Source of the DNA: Paraburkholderia silvatlantica
GTDB taxonomy: Bacteria > Pseudomonadota > Gammaproteobacteria > Burkholderiales > Burkholderiaceae
Reading direction: 5' to 3'
Assembly: GCF_003096715.1 (NCBI RefSeq)
Contig: NZ_QEOL01000001.1
Span: forward strand, 372,001 to 436,000
DNA: 64,000 nucleotides
Position 1 is the stretch's first letter; each line of letters begins with the position of its first letter. The position numbers and the translations under genes were made by a program. The notes under the pieces were generated by a model. The model was not told where the DNA came from. It did no database searches and was given only the letters and a program-made list of their open reading frames with translations. Below are positions 34,859 to 43,479 of the stretch, one piece after another.

Positions 34859-35057
34859 GCGTTGGGTCGTGTGGGCGCCGGCGATTGCGCTCGAATGGGA
34901 GATTATCTTGACGGAGCCGGGAATCGACAAGCGTAACCGGCGTAGAAGTCTCGATTATAGCATCGCACCCCATAAAAAATTCGATAATTTATGTTATGTC
35001 AAATTGTAGAGGCTAACGGGCTGAAACTTTATCAACTCCGACAGGTTGAGTTGGGAG

Positions 35058-35077
35058 TTTGTAAAAATACTTACAAA
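35058..35077. promoter_or_regulatory. Candidate phage-type operator
   Basis: Perfect 7-bp inverted repeat, TTTGTAA and TTACAAA with six bases between, followed by one more TTAC-type half site, 29 bp before the regulator-like gene. Likely bound by that protein or a lost repressor. Confidence 0.4.
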
Positions 35078-35105
35078 TTCTTACAGGAACTCAGCCCCAC
35101 CGCCC

Positions 35106-35561
35106 ATGATTGCCGCAGTTCCCCGTCCCGGCGACTTGTCCGACTTCCTGACGTTGACAGATGGTGTGTCAGTCGCCCGTGTCGCCGATATCCTCCGCTG
35201 CTGCACCCGGACTGTCCGTAATTACGTCGCTGGCCAGTCCCCAATCCCGTGGCATCGCATCGAGCTGCTGCACCTTTTGAAACGCGAATCTACCGCTGCA
35301 GCTCCGCTCGCCGAAAGCCCGTCCAACGCTTCCGACGTTGGCGTGACGGCGAACATCGAACCCGATCCCGCCGTGCCCGACGTGCCGCCCGCGGAAATGC
35401 TGGCATGGGTCGGCGTCCACGCACCGCACTATCTTTCAAGTCAACGCAGCTTCGCGTTCTATGTGCGCGGCTGGAACCTGCCACCCCGAGCGCGCCGGGC
35501 GCTTCTGGCGCCTCCTGATGCCCTTCGCCTCCCAGCGCATCGGGTTGATATCATTTTGTGA
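35106..35561 (+). CDS. Phage-like regulatory protein (helix-turn-helix)
   Basis: A 151-residue protein. Residues 15-60 (VSVARVADILRCCTRTVRNYVAGQSPIPWHRIELLHLL) read as a helix-turn-helix of the kind found in small phage regulators (DUF3653-like). The C-terminus (PRARRALLAPPDALRL) is arginine-rich. ATG 35106 is taken. ATG 35046 is also in frame but overlaps the inverted repeat. It lies directly upstream of the HicAB pair but has its own promoter region. Assignment tentative. Confidence 0.5.
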   Translation: MIAAVPRPGDLSDFLTLTDGVSVARVADILRCCTRTVRNYVAGQSPIPWHRIELLHLLKRESTAAAPLAESPSNASDVGVTANIEPDPAVPDVPPAEMLAWVGVHAPHYLSSQRSFAFYVRGWNLPPRARRALLAPPDALRLPAHRVDIIL

Positions 35562-35591
35562 TTGCACTATGCTGCCACTTTTTGATATCAT
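35545..35591. promoter_or_regulatory. Repeated TGATATCA palindromes before hicAB
   Basis: TTGATATCAT occurs at 35545-35554 and again at 35582-35591, 37 bp apart. Each holds the palindrome TGATATCA. The second ends seven bases before the hicA start. They could be the operator for HicB. Confidence 0.4.
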
Positions 35592-35597
35592 CTGAGC

Positions 35598-35852
35598 ATG
35601 AAAACGAAACACGCCCGCACCCTCGCCGCGATCTTCACGAAGCCGACCTTGAGCGGCGTGGTGTTCTCCGACATTGAAGCACTGGTGAAATCACTCGACG
35701 GGGAAGTGATTGAACGGGAAGGTTCCCGCGTCAAGATCCTGTTGAACGGCCAGGAGTGGCGGTGTCACCGCCCCCACCCCGGCAAAGAGGCGCGACGGTA
35801 TCAGATAGAGGAAGCAAGAGAATTTTTTGAACGAGCAGGAGTCAAGCCATGA
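35598..35852 (+). CDS. hicA: HicA-like mRNA interferase toxin
   Basis: An 84-residue toxin. The dsRBD-like core (LSGVVFSDIEALVKSLDGEVIEREGSRVKILLNGQEWRCHRPHPGKE) has the catalytic histidine in the WRCHRPHP segment, and FFERAGVKP closes the fold, as in many HicA proteins. It overlaps the antitoxin gene by 4 bp (ATGA). Toxin-first order is normal for hicAB. It would cleave mRNA during stress. Complete. Confidence 0.88.
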   Translation: MKTKHARTLAAIFTKPTLSGVVFSDIEALVKSLDGEVIEREGSRVKILLNGQEWRCHRPHPGKEARRYQIEEAREFFERAGVKP

Positions 35853-36205
35853 ACACCATGCACCACAACGGCTATACGGCGCGCGTCGAGTTCGATGAGC
35901 GCGACAACATTTTCGTCGGGCGTGTGCTCGGCGTGAATTCCATCATCAGCTTTCACGGAGAGTCTGTGGCCGAGCTGCGCACGGCCTTCGTTGAGGCCGT
36001 CGATGATTATCTGTCTGACTGCCGGGAGCGCGGCGTGTCACCTGACAAGCCCGCATCCGGCAGGCTGATGCTCCGCATCGATCCGGGCATCCACGCCGCG
36101 ATTGGTGTTGCAGCATCTGCGGCCGGCGAAAGTATCAACCAATGGTCGGAGCACGTATTGCGGCGTGCAGTGAATGAGGCGATGAATCACAACGCACACG
36201 CCTGA
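35849..36205 (+). CDS. hicB: HicB-like antitoxin
   Basis: A 118-residue antitoxin. The N-terminal RNase-H-like HicB fold (YTARVEFDERDNIFVGRVLGV, then SVAELRTAFVEAVDDYL) is followed by a C-terminal ribbon-helix-helix (LMLRIDPGIHAAIGVAASAAGESINQWSEHVLRRA) that binds DNA. It partners the HicA toxin just upstream. Its C-terminus and terminator are repeated as a relic near 37.3-37.5 kb. Confidence 0.9.
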   Translation: MNTMHHNGYTARVEFDERDNIFVGRVLGVNSIISFHGESVAELRTAFVEAVDDYLSDCRERGVSPDKPASGRLMLRIDPGIHAAIGVAASAAGESINQWSEHVLRRAVNEAMNHNAHA

Positions 36206-36225
36206 AATACAGATCGCCATGCAAA

Positions 36226-36258
36226 AAGGCCGCCGCGTGTCACCACGCAGGCGGCCTT
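36226..36258 (+). terminator. Terminator hairpin after hicB
   Basis: AAGGCCGCC and GGCGGCCTT form a perfect 9-bp stem with an inner GCGTG/CACGC stem. It stands 20 bp after the hicB stop. A close copy follows the relic at 37.49 kb. Confidence 0.7.
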
Positions 36259-36302
36259 CGGTTATGGACAATCAACTACCCTTGGTCTCACCTTTCTGAC
36301 AG

Positions 36303-36734
36303 ATGCGAGAACCTTTAGCCGCCCTGCTTGATGCTCGGGAAACGCGCGACTTTTGTGCGCGCATTGCGCCGAATCCGCCTCTACGTGTCTCACATCTGCC
36401 GCTCGTCGAGCAGCCACCACTTGAATGCTTCACCATCGTGCCAGAATACATTGCTGCTCACGGCGGAGAACAGTTGAACGGCTGGGCGATCTGGGAGGTG
36501 CCAGGTGTTTTTATCGAAGCAGAGTTCCATGCGATCTCGCGTGACCCGGCTGGCGAGCTGCGTGACCTGACGCCGCGCCTCAACTATCCCGTTTCCATCA
36601 CATTTCTGCCCGACCCTGATCGCGTATATCGTGGCCGACAGGTCGACAATATTCGTGAGCCGCTTGTGGACGATGCCGATATAATCCGCTTTGCCTTGGG
36701 AAATCGTCATGATCTCCCACCTTGGGCACTTTGA
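36303..36734 (+). CDS. Conserved hypothetical protein
   Basis: A 143-residue cytosolic protein. The pattern LECFTIVPEYIAAHGGEQLNGWAIWEVPGVFIEAEFHAI and FLPDPDRVYRGRQVDNIRE suggests a real and conserved family, found widely as single genes, without assigned function. It has no transmembrane part. It lies between HicAB and an IS mosaic on the opposite strand. Confidence 0.6.
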   Translation: MREPLAALLDARETRDFCARIAPNPPLRVSHLPLVEQPPLECFTIVPEYIAAHGGEQLNGWAIWEVPGVFIEAEFHAISRDPAGELRDLTPRLNYPVSITFLPDPDRVYRGRQVDNIREPLVDDADIIRFALGNRHDLPPWAL

Positions 36735-36739
36735 TGCCG

Positions 36740-37197
36740 TCGGCCCGCGAGGATCCACCTTCCTGCATTTCCTCACCGGCCAGGGTGGAGGCGTTCATTC
36801 CATTCCGCCCAATGAGCCTGCCGCTATCTGAAGCCGCAAATCGGATGACATCCGTTGCACAGCCGGGGCGCGGGTTGCTCGGGTGCCGGGCTACGCCGCC
36901 TTCAGGAAACTCCTTCGGATTGCTGTTCTGCAGTGGCCGGCAAGGTGAACCTGCTGTGTTGCCCCCCTGTGCACCACCCGGCACAGCCAGTGAGATTGAC
37001 AGTCGGCCAATGTCCCAGATGAATCCCGTGAGTTCACGGGCCACGGCAACCACAGCAATGTTCGCATTCTTGCCACGCGCTACCAGTTTGCGAAGCGTTG
37101 GCCTGGAGATGCCACAACGCGTGCACACGAGACCGGCGTCACTGGTCTCGTGATACATGCGTACCCACCGTAATCGCATCGAAATTTCGTGCTCCAT
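36740..37197 (-). pseudogene. Chimeric insertion-sequence relic (IS481/IS3-like head, IS110-like tail)
   Basis: The head, MEHEISMRLRWVRMYHETSD and CTRCGISRPTLRKLV from 37197, has the helix-turn-helix start of IS481/IS3-type transposases. Near 37080 it changes, in frame, to GKNANIAVVAVARELTGFIWDIGRL, which resembles the C-terminus of IS110-type transposases. Both parts are far too short to work. One frame that joins two unrelated transposases indicates a recombination or insertion scar. No terminal repeats are recognised. Confidence 0.6.
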
Positions 37198-37338
37198 CGT
37201 TCCATATTAGTTGAAACGATGTCCGTGAATCACACACAAAACTACTGCTGATCGGTTCTACTCGCTGGTCATATAGCAATCCTTTCTGTATCGGGACAAC
37301 CTCATCTCGGCCCTGCTATCGCGACGCTACCCAAGCTA

Positions 37339-37476
37339 ATGCTCCGCATCGCCCCTGACGTGCATGCGCGTGTTGGCATCGCCGCGGCCGTCTCGGGCGA
37401 GAGTGTGAATCAGTGGTCGGAGGAAGTGCTTGGCCGTGCAGCGCGCGAAGTATTGGAGCGTGCTGCACACGCCTGA
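37339..37476 (+). pseudogene. C-terminal relic of a second HicB antitoxin
   Basis: A 45-codon frame, MLRIAPDVHARVGIAAAVSG then ESVNQWSEEVLGRA and AAHA at the end. It aligns without gaps to the last 45 residues of the intact HicB at 35849-36205. The N-terminal half and the toxin are absent. It is followed by the same kind of terminator. This is the end of a duplicated or formerly independent hicAB module. Confidence 0.75.
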
Positions 37477-37495
37477 AACCCAACCCGCCAAGCGA

Positions 37496-37529
37496 AAAGG
37501 CCACGCGTGTCTCCACGCAGGCGGCCTTC
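37496..37529 (+). terminator. Terminator hairpin, copy of the one after hicB
   Basis: AAGGCC and GGCCTT ends, with an inner GCGTG/CACGC stem, 20 bp after the HicB relic. Same arrangement as at 36226-36258, so the relic and its terminator were copied together. Confidence 0.6.
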
Positions 37530-37735
37530 CTATCATGTGCACATATCGAAGGGTATTCGCTTGGCGCTGCGAACTCGCGACGCCGCTGCAAGTAGCCACG
37601 GTACGGTTACATATTGCACCGCATCAAAGCAAGTCGTACTCTGCGAAGACATAGTTTTATGTAGTGCAAATCAAATCGCCCCACTCAGGCACGCCTCCTG
37701 CGCGGCCAATCCATGCCGTCTCACCGGAGGAACTC
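37530..37735. other. Junction between accessory and ordered regions
   Basis: About 200 bp without a gene. Gene order to the right becomes regular. No repeat or attachment site is evident. Confidence 0.35.
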
Positions 37736-38176
37736 ATGGCGTCCGCCCACGTGTCCGGGCAACCACCCCGCCCCGGCTCGCACCTGGAGCCGACGCGCGC
37801 ACAGCGCGTCGCCGGCTGGCTCGGTCTGTGCGCGGTGCCGCTCATCTGGCTGCTGCATCTGGCGCTTGGCGTCACGCTCGTTTCCACGGCCTGCGCCGAC
37901 GCTGTCACGCGAGATCCGATGCCAGGCTGGCACGGCACGCAGTGGATCCTCGGCGTCGCCTCGGCCTGCGCGCTCGTGCTCGCGCTCGCCATTACGTACG
38001 CTGCGGGCCGCGCCTGGCGCAAGATTGCCAACGTCGCGCACGAAAAGCGCGACGCCAGGCGCTTCATCGCCTGGTGCGGCGCGGCCACTTCCGTGGCCTT
38101 CACCTTTGGTCTCGCTTTCTCGATCTGCATACTGATCGCGGCACCGATCGAGCGCCTCTGCACGGCCTTCGACTAG
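37736..38176 (+). CDS. Small inner-membrane protein with three hydrophobic segments
   Basis: A 146-residue protein with membrane segments near residues 27-52 (RVAGWLGLCAVPLIWLLHLALGVTL), 73-92 (WILGVASACALVLALAITYA) and 114-138 (CGAATSVAFTFGLAFSICILIAAPIERL). ATG 37736 follows CCGGAGG. Proteins of this outline occur with respiratory oxidases, but no oxidase genes are visible here. Function unknown. Confidence 0.6.
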   Translation: MASAHVSGQPPRPGSHLEPTRAQRVAGWLGLCAVPLIWLLHLALGVTLVSTACADAVTRDPMPGWHGTQWILGVASACALVLALAITYAAGRAWRKIANVAHEKRDARRFIAWCGAATSVAFTFGLAFSICILIAAPIERLCTAFD

Positions 38177-38327
38177 GCAGATCCGCGCCTTGCCAACGCC
38201 GCTAACCGGCCCGAGCACGCCAGTTGCGCGAGCATGCTTTTGTCGACGCCGTTGCGGCCGACAATGCCGGTCGGCACGCGATCGGGAACGAGATCCAGCG
38301 AGTCGAATCCGGCACAACGAGTACGCT

Positions 38328-39365
38328 TTAAAAGCGGTCGATCATACCGAACTGCACGCCGCGCACAGGCGCGCCCGGCCAGGACGGCGGCAGGCCGGTC
38401 ACGTTCACGCCGCGCAGCGTGTACGTCGCCTCGCCGCGATTGCGGAGCCACCCTGCGCTCGCGTAGAGCAGTACGCGCTTCGAGAGGTCGTACTCGCACG
38501 CGGCGCTGAACTGGTCGGCGTCGTTGTCGGCGCCCGAGAGGTCGTGCACCCACGCGTAACCGAGCGACGCGCGAAACCGCGCGGTGACCGCATAGCGCGC
38601 CGAGATCGAGACACCGTTGTTGTGGTTGCGCGGCGTGCCGCCATCCCCGTTGAAGTACGCGAGAAATCCGGTCACCGGCCCGAGCACGTACGACATGCCT
38701 CCCAGATTGGCTCGCAGCGCTCCGTTGCCGTTTTGCTGTTGATGTGCATAGGATATGCGAAACGTTCCGCGCCGCCACTCGATGGTTTCGATGTTGCCGG
38801 CCAGCCCGTTGATACCCGTGGACGGATCGCGCAGCGAGGCCATCAGCGTGGTCGAGAAACCGTAGACGTCGGGAGACAGATACGTGATCGCGTTGCTTTC
38901 GTAAGGCGTGATCTTCGAAAGATTGTTGAGGCCCGAAGCGATGGTGCCCGCGCCGAACGCGTCGAGCTGTCCCTTGAACGGAATATAGATCGGCGAGTAT
39001 TGCCGCCCCACGCGCACCGTGCCCCACTGCGTGCCGAGCCCTATCCACGCCTGGCGATTGAAGATCGTGTTGGCTACGGCAAAGGTGCCGTCGTTGGAGC
39101 CGAAGCCGTTTTCCAGCTCGAACAATATCTTGATGCCGCCACCGATATCCTCCACGCCGCGCAGCCCGAATCGCGAGCCGCGATACGCGCCCGAGTCCAT
39201 GCGCGCAACCCAGCCCGCGCCCGGATTCGTCACCTCGATGCTCGTGTCGAGTGCCCCGTACAGCGTGACCGAGCTTTGCGCGTATGCGCTTATGGTGTGC
39301 AACGTGGCGAAGGTTGCCGCAGACAACACCGCCCAGGCGCGCGGCGCGCGCAATGTTCGATTCAT
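38328..39365 (-). CDS. Gram-negative porin (Burkholderiales type)
   Basis: A 345-residue outer-membrane porin. The signal peptide (start MNRTLRAPRAWAV) is cleaved near SAYAQ, then SSVTLYGALDTSIEV begins the barrel. ATG 39365 is taken. The frame runs further upstream but those residues are not signal-like. A C-terminal phenylalanine (MIDRF) closes the last strand, as the assembly machinery requires. It lies downstream of the PQQ dehydrogenase, so it may serve the same substrate. Confidence 0.9.
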   Translation of the reverse strand: MNRTLRAPRAWAVLSAATFATLHTISAYAQSSVTLYGALDTSIEVTNPGAGWVARMDSGAYRGSRFGLRGVEDIGGGIKILFELENGFGSNDGTFAVANTIFNRQAWIGLGTQWGTVRVGRQYSPIYIPFKGQLDAFGAGTIASGLNNLSKITPYESNAITYLSPDVYGFSTTLMASLRDPSTGINGLAGNIETIEWRRGTFRISYAHQQQNGNGALRANLGGMSYVLGPVTGFLAYFNGDGGTPRNHNNGVSISARYAVTARFRASLGYAWVHDLSGADNDADQFSAACEYDLSKRVLLYASAGWLRNRGEATYTLRGVNVTGLPPSWPGAPVRGVQFGMIDRF

Positions 39366-39470
39366 GAGGGAAAAGCGGGTGAGGCACACGAGCGGTGCGT
39401 CGTATGCTGCTTGAGGGGCGGCAGGCACTGTGCTTGTCGCCTGCCGCCGCGTGGGAAAACCGTAAGCCGA

Positions 39471-39495
39471 GGCCGCCCTGTGCTGCCGGGCGGCC
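39471..39495 (-). terminator. Hairpin downstream of the PQQ dehydrogenase gene
   Basis: GGCCGCCC and GGGCGGCC form a perfect 8-bp stem with nine bases in the loop, starting 10 bp after the stop codon. No clear T-run follows. Confidence 0.5.
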
Positions 39496-39504
39496 GCGCG
39501 TTGC

Positions 39505-42036
39505 TTATTGCTTCGGCAGCGCGTAGGCAATCACGTAATCGCCGAGCTTCGTGCCGAACGAGCCGTGCCCGCCCGCCGCGATCACGACGAACTGGCGACC
39601 GTTCACCGCGTACGTCATCGGCGTGGCCTGCCCTCCCGCAGGCAGCCGCGCTTGCCAGAGCCGGTTGCCGTTGTTCACGTCGAAGGCGCGCAGGTAGTTG
39701 TCCGCCGTCGCGCCGATGAAGATCACGCCGCCCGCCGTCACCATCGGGCCGCCCAGCATCGGCATGCCCGTGCGGAAGGCTACCGGAATCGGCGAGCTGT
39801 CACGCGTCGTGCCGATGCGCTTTTTCCAGACGATCTGGTTGGTCTTCAGGTCGACGACGGAGATATAACCCCATGCCGGCTGCTTGCAGGGCAGCCCGAT
39901 CGGCGACATGAACGGATTGAGCGTCACGCCGTAAGGCACGCCGTATTGCGGCTGGACGCCCGCCTCCGTGCCGCTGCCCTTCGCGCCCGGCTGCGGCTCG
40001 ATCGGATTGCCCGGTCCGCGCGGAATGAGCCGCGAGACGAACGGCAGCGCAATGGGGTTCGCCACCGCGATCTGTCGGTCGGTGTCGATGGCGAGGCCGC
40101 CCCACTCGAACATGCCGAGGTTGCCCGGGAAAATGAGCGAGCCTTGCAGCGAAGGCGGCGTGAACGTGCCTTCATAGCGCAGCTGGTGGAACATCACGCG
40201 GCAGATGAGCTGGTCGTACATCGTGGCGCCCCACATGTCGGCGTCGGTGAGATTCTTCGACGGCCGGAACGTGAGTTGAGAGAACGGCTGCGTGGCCGAG
40301 ACGTGGTCGCCGGGCGCCGCGCCCTGCGGCACCGGCATTTCGGGCGCGGGCACGACGAGCGCGCCCGTGCGGCGGTCGAGTACGAACAGGTTGCCCGTCT
40401 TCGCAGGCGCGTACACCACCGGCACGGTCTTGCCGTCCTTGTCGGTGATGTCGGCCAGTGTGGGCTGCGAGGGCTGGTCCATGTCCCACAGGTCGTGGTG
40501 CACCGTCTGGTAGAACCAGGCGAGCTTGCCGGTCGACGCGTGCAGCGCGAGCAGGCCCGTTGCGTAACGCTCGAGGTCGGGCGTGCGGTCGCCGCCCCAG
40601 ATGTCCGGCGTCTTCACGCCCATCGGCAGATAGACGATGTCGAGCTTCGCATCGTAGGCGGCCGGCGCCCACGAGTTCGGCGAATTCCACGTGTAGTGCT
40701 CGCCCGGCCCCGGAATCTTGTTCGGGTCAGCCGCGCCCGGATCGAACACCCACAGCAGTTCGCCGGTGCGCACGTCGAAGCCGCGAATCACGCCCGAGGG
40801 CTCGCGGTTCGAGAAGTTGTCTTCCACCGCGCCCGCCACGACGATCACCTTGTTCGTCACGATGGGCGGCGAAGTGGGCTCGTACATGCCCGGCGTCGTG
40901 ACCGGCATGGCGTGCTGGAGGTCGAGGCCGCCGTTGTTGCCGAAACCCGTGCAGCGCTCGCCCGTCAGCGCGTCGAGTGCATAGAGGTGACCGTCGTTCA
41001 CGGGCAGCAGGATGCGGCGCATGCACGTGCCGCTCGCGGCGGCAGGTGTTGCTGCGGCCACGGGTTCGCTCGCGGGCGCAGCGGCTTGCGTGGCCGACGC
41101 GGGATCGCTGGCCGGCGCAGCCGCTTCGGCGCCCGAAGCCGCCGCGGCGTCCGACGCGGCCACGGGCGTCGTTGCCGTCGCTCCCAGGTCCGCCGCCGCG
41201 GCGTTCACGGATGCCGCCGATAGATCCACGAACGACACGCCCCGGCAGGTCACGTGCTGAAACGAGGGATCGGCCTGCAGCTTCGGATCGAACTTCCATT
41301 TGAGCTCGCCGGTTTGCGCATCGAGTGCAAACAGGATCTGGTGCGGCGAGCACAGGTAAAGCAGATCGCCGATCTTGATCGGCGTGACTTCGTTGGTGAT
41401 CTCTACCGGATCGTTGGGGCCTTTCATGTCGCCGGTACGGAAGGTCCAGGCCACCTCGAGGTTATGCACGTTCTCGGGCGTGATCTGCTGCAGCGGCGAG
41501 TAGCGCGTGCCTTGCTGGTCGCGTCCATAGGCAGGCCACTCGGACGGCTCGATGCCGTCGACATTCGGCGCGGGCGTGGCTCTCACCGCCGCGAGCGAGC
41601 CGTTGTTCTGCTGCGGGTCGTTGAAATGCGCATAGACGAGCACGCCGCCCCACACGAGCAGTCCGACCACGAGCGAAAGCACGCCGAACTGGCGCGGGCG
41701 CTCCAGGTGCCAGCTCATGAGCACAAGCAGCCAGATGCCGAACACCACCAGCACGCCCGAGCGCGGCACGAGCGCCCAGAAGTCCGGCCCCGACTCCCAG
41801 AGGCCCCATATCGCCGTACCGATGAGCACGATCGCGTAGAGCACGAACGCCGAGGGGCTCGCGCGCCACAAAAGCCACGCGAAGACGAGCAGCAGCACGC
41901 CCGTCACGACGTAGTACGGCGAGCCGCCGAGCGAAATGAGCCACGCGCCGCCAGCCAGCAGATACACCGCGGTGAGCAATGTGAACAGTACGGAGATGAC
42001 TCCGATGAAGCCCAGCGGTTTCGATAGTCTGGCCAT
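39505..42036 (-). CDS. Membrane-bound PQQ-dependent dehydrogenase, glucose/quinate/shikimate family
   Basis: An 843-residue quinoprotein. About five N-terminal membrane helices (residues 5-140) are followed by the periplasmic eight-bladed propeller that binds PQQ. Typical parts are EWPAYGRDQQGTRYSPL, YLPMGVKTPDIWGGDR, FYQTVHHDLWDMD and WGATMYDQLICRVMF. It oxidises glucose or quinate and passes electrons to ubiquinone. Quinate or shikimate is plausible given the aromatic-acid context, but this is not decided. A 60-residue Ala/Ser/Pro-rich insertion lies at about residues 268-332. Flanked by two porins on the same strand. Confidence 0.9.
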   Translation of the reverse strand: MARLSKPLGFIGVISVLFTLLTAVYLLAGGAWLISLGGSPYYVVTGVLLLVFAWLLWRASPSAFVLYAIVLIGTAIWGLWESGPDFWALVPRSGVLVVFGIWLLVLMSWHLERPRQFGVLSLVVGLLVWGGVLVYAHFNDPQQNNGSLAAVRATPAPNVDGIEPSEWPAYGRDQQGTRYSPLQQITPENVHNLEVAWTFRTGDMKGPNDPVEITNEVTPIKIGDLLYLCSPHQILFALDAQTGELKWKFDPKLQADPSFQHVTCRGVSFVDLSAASVNAAAADLGATATTPVAASDAAAASGAEAAAPASDPASATQAAAPASEPVAAATPAAASGTCMRRILLPVNDGHLYALDALTGERCTGFGNNGGLDLQHAMPVTTPGMYEPTSPPIVTNKVIVVAGAVEDNFSNREPSGVIRGFDVRTGELLWVFDPGAADPNKIPGPGEHYTWNSPNSWAPAAYDAKLDIVYLPMGVKTPDIWGGDRTPDLERYATGLLALHASTGKLAWFYQTVHHDLWDMDQPSQPTLADITDKDGKTVPVVYAPAKTGNLFVLDRRTGALVVPAPEMPVPQGAAPGDHVSATQPFSQLTFRPSKNLTDADMWGATMYDQLICRVMFHQLRYEGTFTPPSLQGSLIFPGNLGMFEWGGLAIDTDRQIAVANPIALPFVSRLIPRGPGNPIEPQPGAKGSGTEAGVQPQYGVPYGVTLNPFMSPIGLPCKQPAWGYISVVDLKTNQIVWKKRIGTTRDSSPIPVAFRTGMPMLGGPMVTAGGVIFIGATADNYLRAFDVNNGNRLWQARLPAGGQATPMTYAVNGRQFVVIAAGGHGSFGTKLGDYVIAYALPKQ

Positions 42037-42090
42037 GATCTCAACTTTCCTCGAAGAATGCCGTCTGCGATGGCGGAAAAAAGCGTGGCG

Positions 42091-43194
42091 TCAGAACACG
42101 TGCATCATCCCGACGTAGGCGCCGGTTTGCGATTGACCCGCCATGGGGCTGGTCGGCGTGCTCGAGTCGCGCGGCGTGGCGAACACGGAGAACGTACCGT
42201 TCTTGCTGTTGTCCACATAGGCGACCGTGCCATACAGGAACGTGCGCGCACTCAGGTTGTACGTCGCGCCGAGCGCGTAAAGCATGGCGTGGCTCGCGGG
42301 GTCGTGCGAGGCGTCGCCACCGCCCTCACCTACGTGAATATAGAAACCCGCGGCGGTCACCGCCCACTTCGGTGTGGCCTGGTAGGTCGCGCCCAGCCAG
42401 TAGTGGTCGGCGGTATCGGAGATGCCGGGCGGCGAATCGGGTGCGGAGTAATGCGTGTACGCAGCCTGGATCTTGAACTTCTGCACGCGCAGGTTGCCGC
42501 CCACGAAGTATTCGCGCGAGGCCGTGAAGATGTTGGAAAAGCGCCCGCTCGAATCGCGCAGTTCGTCGTAGATGCCGCGCAAATCGAAAAGCGGCGAATG
42601 ATACGAGAGCATGATGCCGTCCGAGCGGCCGAACTCGCCTTCGGCACCGGCGTTGAAGTTGCCTGGCTGGTTGCCGAACGAATACTGGCCCTGCACGTCG
42701 AGGCCGTTCCACACCGGGCTGTGATATTCGACGTTATTGCTCGTTTGCTGCCAGTTGCGCCCACGCACGAGCGAGGCCGACGACACCGCCTGCTGCACGA
42801 ACGGATCGAATGCCCACACGCCGTCGCTGTCGATGAAGAGATTACGGCCGGCTTGCAGTTGCCCCCATGTGTCGTTCTTCAAACCCACGTACGCGCGGCG
42901 CGACCAAAGCCGTCCGCCCCCCGTGGTGCCGTTCATGATCTGCACAGCGGTTTCGAGGTTGAAGATCGCGGCGCTGCCGCCGCCCAGGTCCTCAGTGCCC
43001 TTGAGGCCGAACATGCTGGTGCCCCAGTCGCCGCCTTCGGCGCTCCAGCGGGTCGAACTGCCGCCGTTACCGTTCGCGATGTGATTGAGGTATTCGATGC
43101 CGCCATCCACGCGGCCATACATCGTGACACTCGATTGTGCGCTCGCGGCCGAACTGGCGGCGAGCAGCACCACTGCGCCCAGAGTCGTTTTCAC
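42091..43194 (-). CDS. Gram-negative porin (Burkholderiales type)
   Basis: A 367-residue porin. GTG 43194 is chosen because it gives a proper signal (VKTTLGAVVLLAASSAASAQSS) with GAGGGAG just upstream, whereas the ATG at 43440 gives non-signal residues. SSVTMYGRVDGGIEYL begins the barrel, and the C-terminus AYVGMMHVF ends in Phe. It is 54 bp upstream of the PQQ dehydrogenase on the same strand, so both could be in one transcript. Confidence 0.9.
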   Translation of the reverse strand: MKTTLGAVVLLAASSAASAQSSVTMYGRVDGGIEYLNHIANGNGGSSTRWSAEGGDWGTSMFGLKGTEDLGGGSAAIFNLETAVQIMNGTTGGGRLWSRRAYVGLKNDTWGQLQAGRNLFIDSDGVWAFDPFVQQAVSSASLVRGRNWQQTSNNVEYHSPVWNGLDVQGQYSFGNQPGNFNAGAEGEFGRSDGIMLSYHSPLFDLRGIYDELRDSSGRFSNIFTASREYFVGGNLRVQKFKIQAAYTHYSAPDSPPGISDTADHYWLGATYQATPKWAVTAAGFYIHVGEGGGDASHDPASHAMLYALGATYNLSARTFLYGTVAYVDNSKNGTFSVFATPRDSSTPTSPMAGQSQTGAYVGMMHVF

Positions 43195-43479
43195 TTTGGC
43201 TCCCTCGTGGAGTCTTCTTTCCTGGTCCGGTCCATGCCGGGGCGGATCGCGTGGTTGAACGTGCGGACCAGCCGGCGTCCCTGGTCTCCTGCCGGCCACA
43301 TCGCGCACCAAAAAGCATAGCGCGTGGTGAGAAAAGCCGTATTTTGGCTGGGCGGCAAACGTCGTACAGAGTTGTACCGGCGCGACGGCGCCGGTGGCGT
43401 CGAGCATTTTGCGTACTGCGCCGCACCATGCGCGGCGCATCGCACAGGCGTTCGATCCGGCGGCGTAAGGTGACCGACG

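Noticed and set aside
39508..41223. Plus-strand frame of 571 residues opposite the PQQ dehydrogenase
   Set aside because: Antisense shadow of the dehydrogenase, rich in Arg and His, without conserved motifs.
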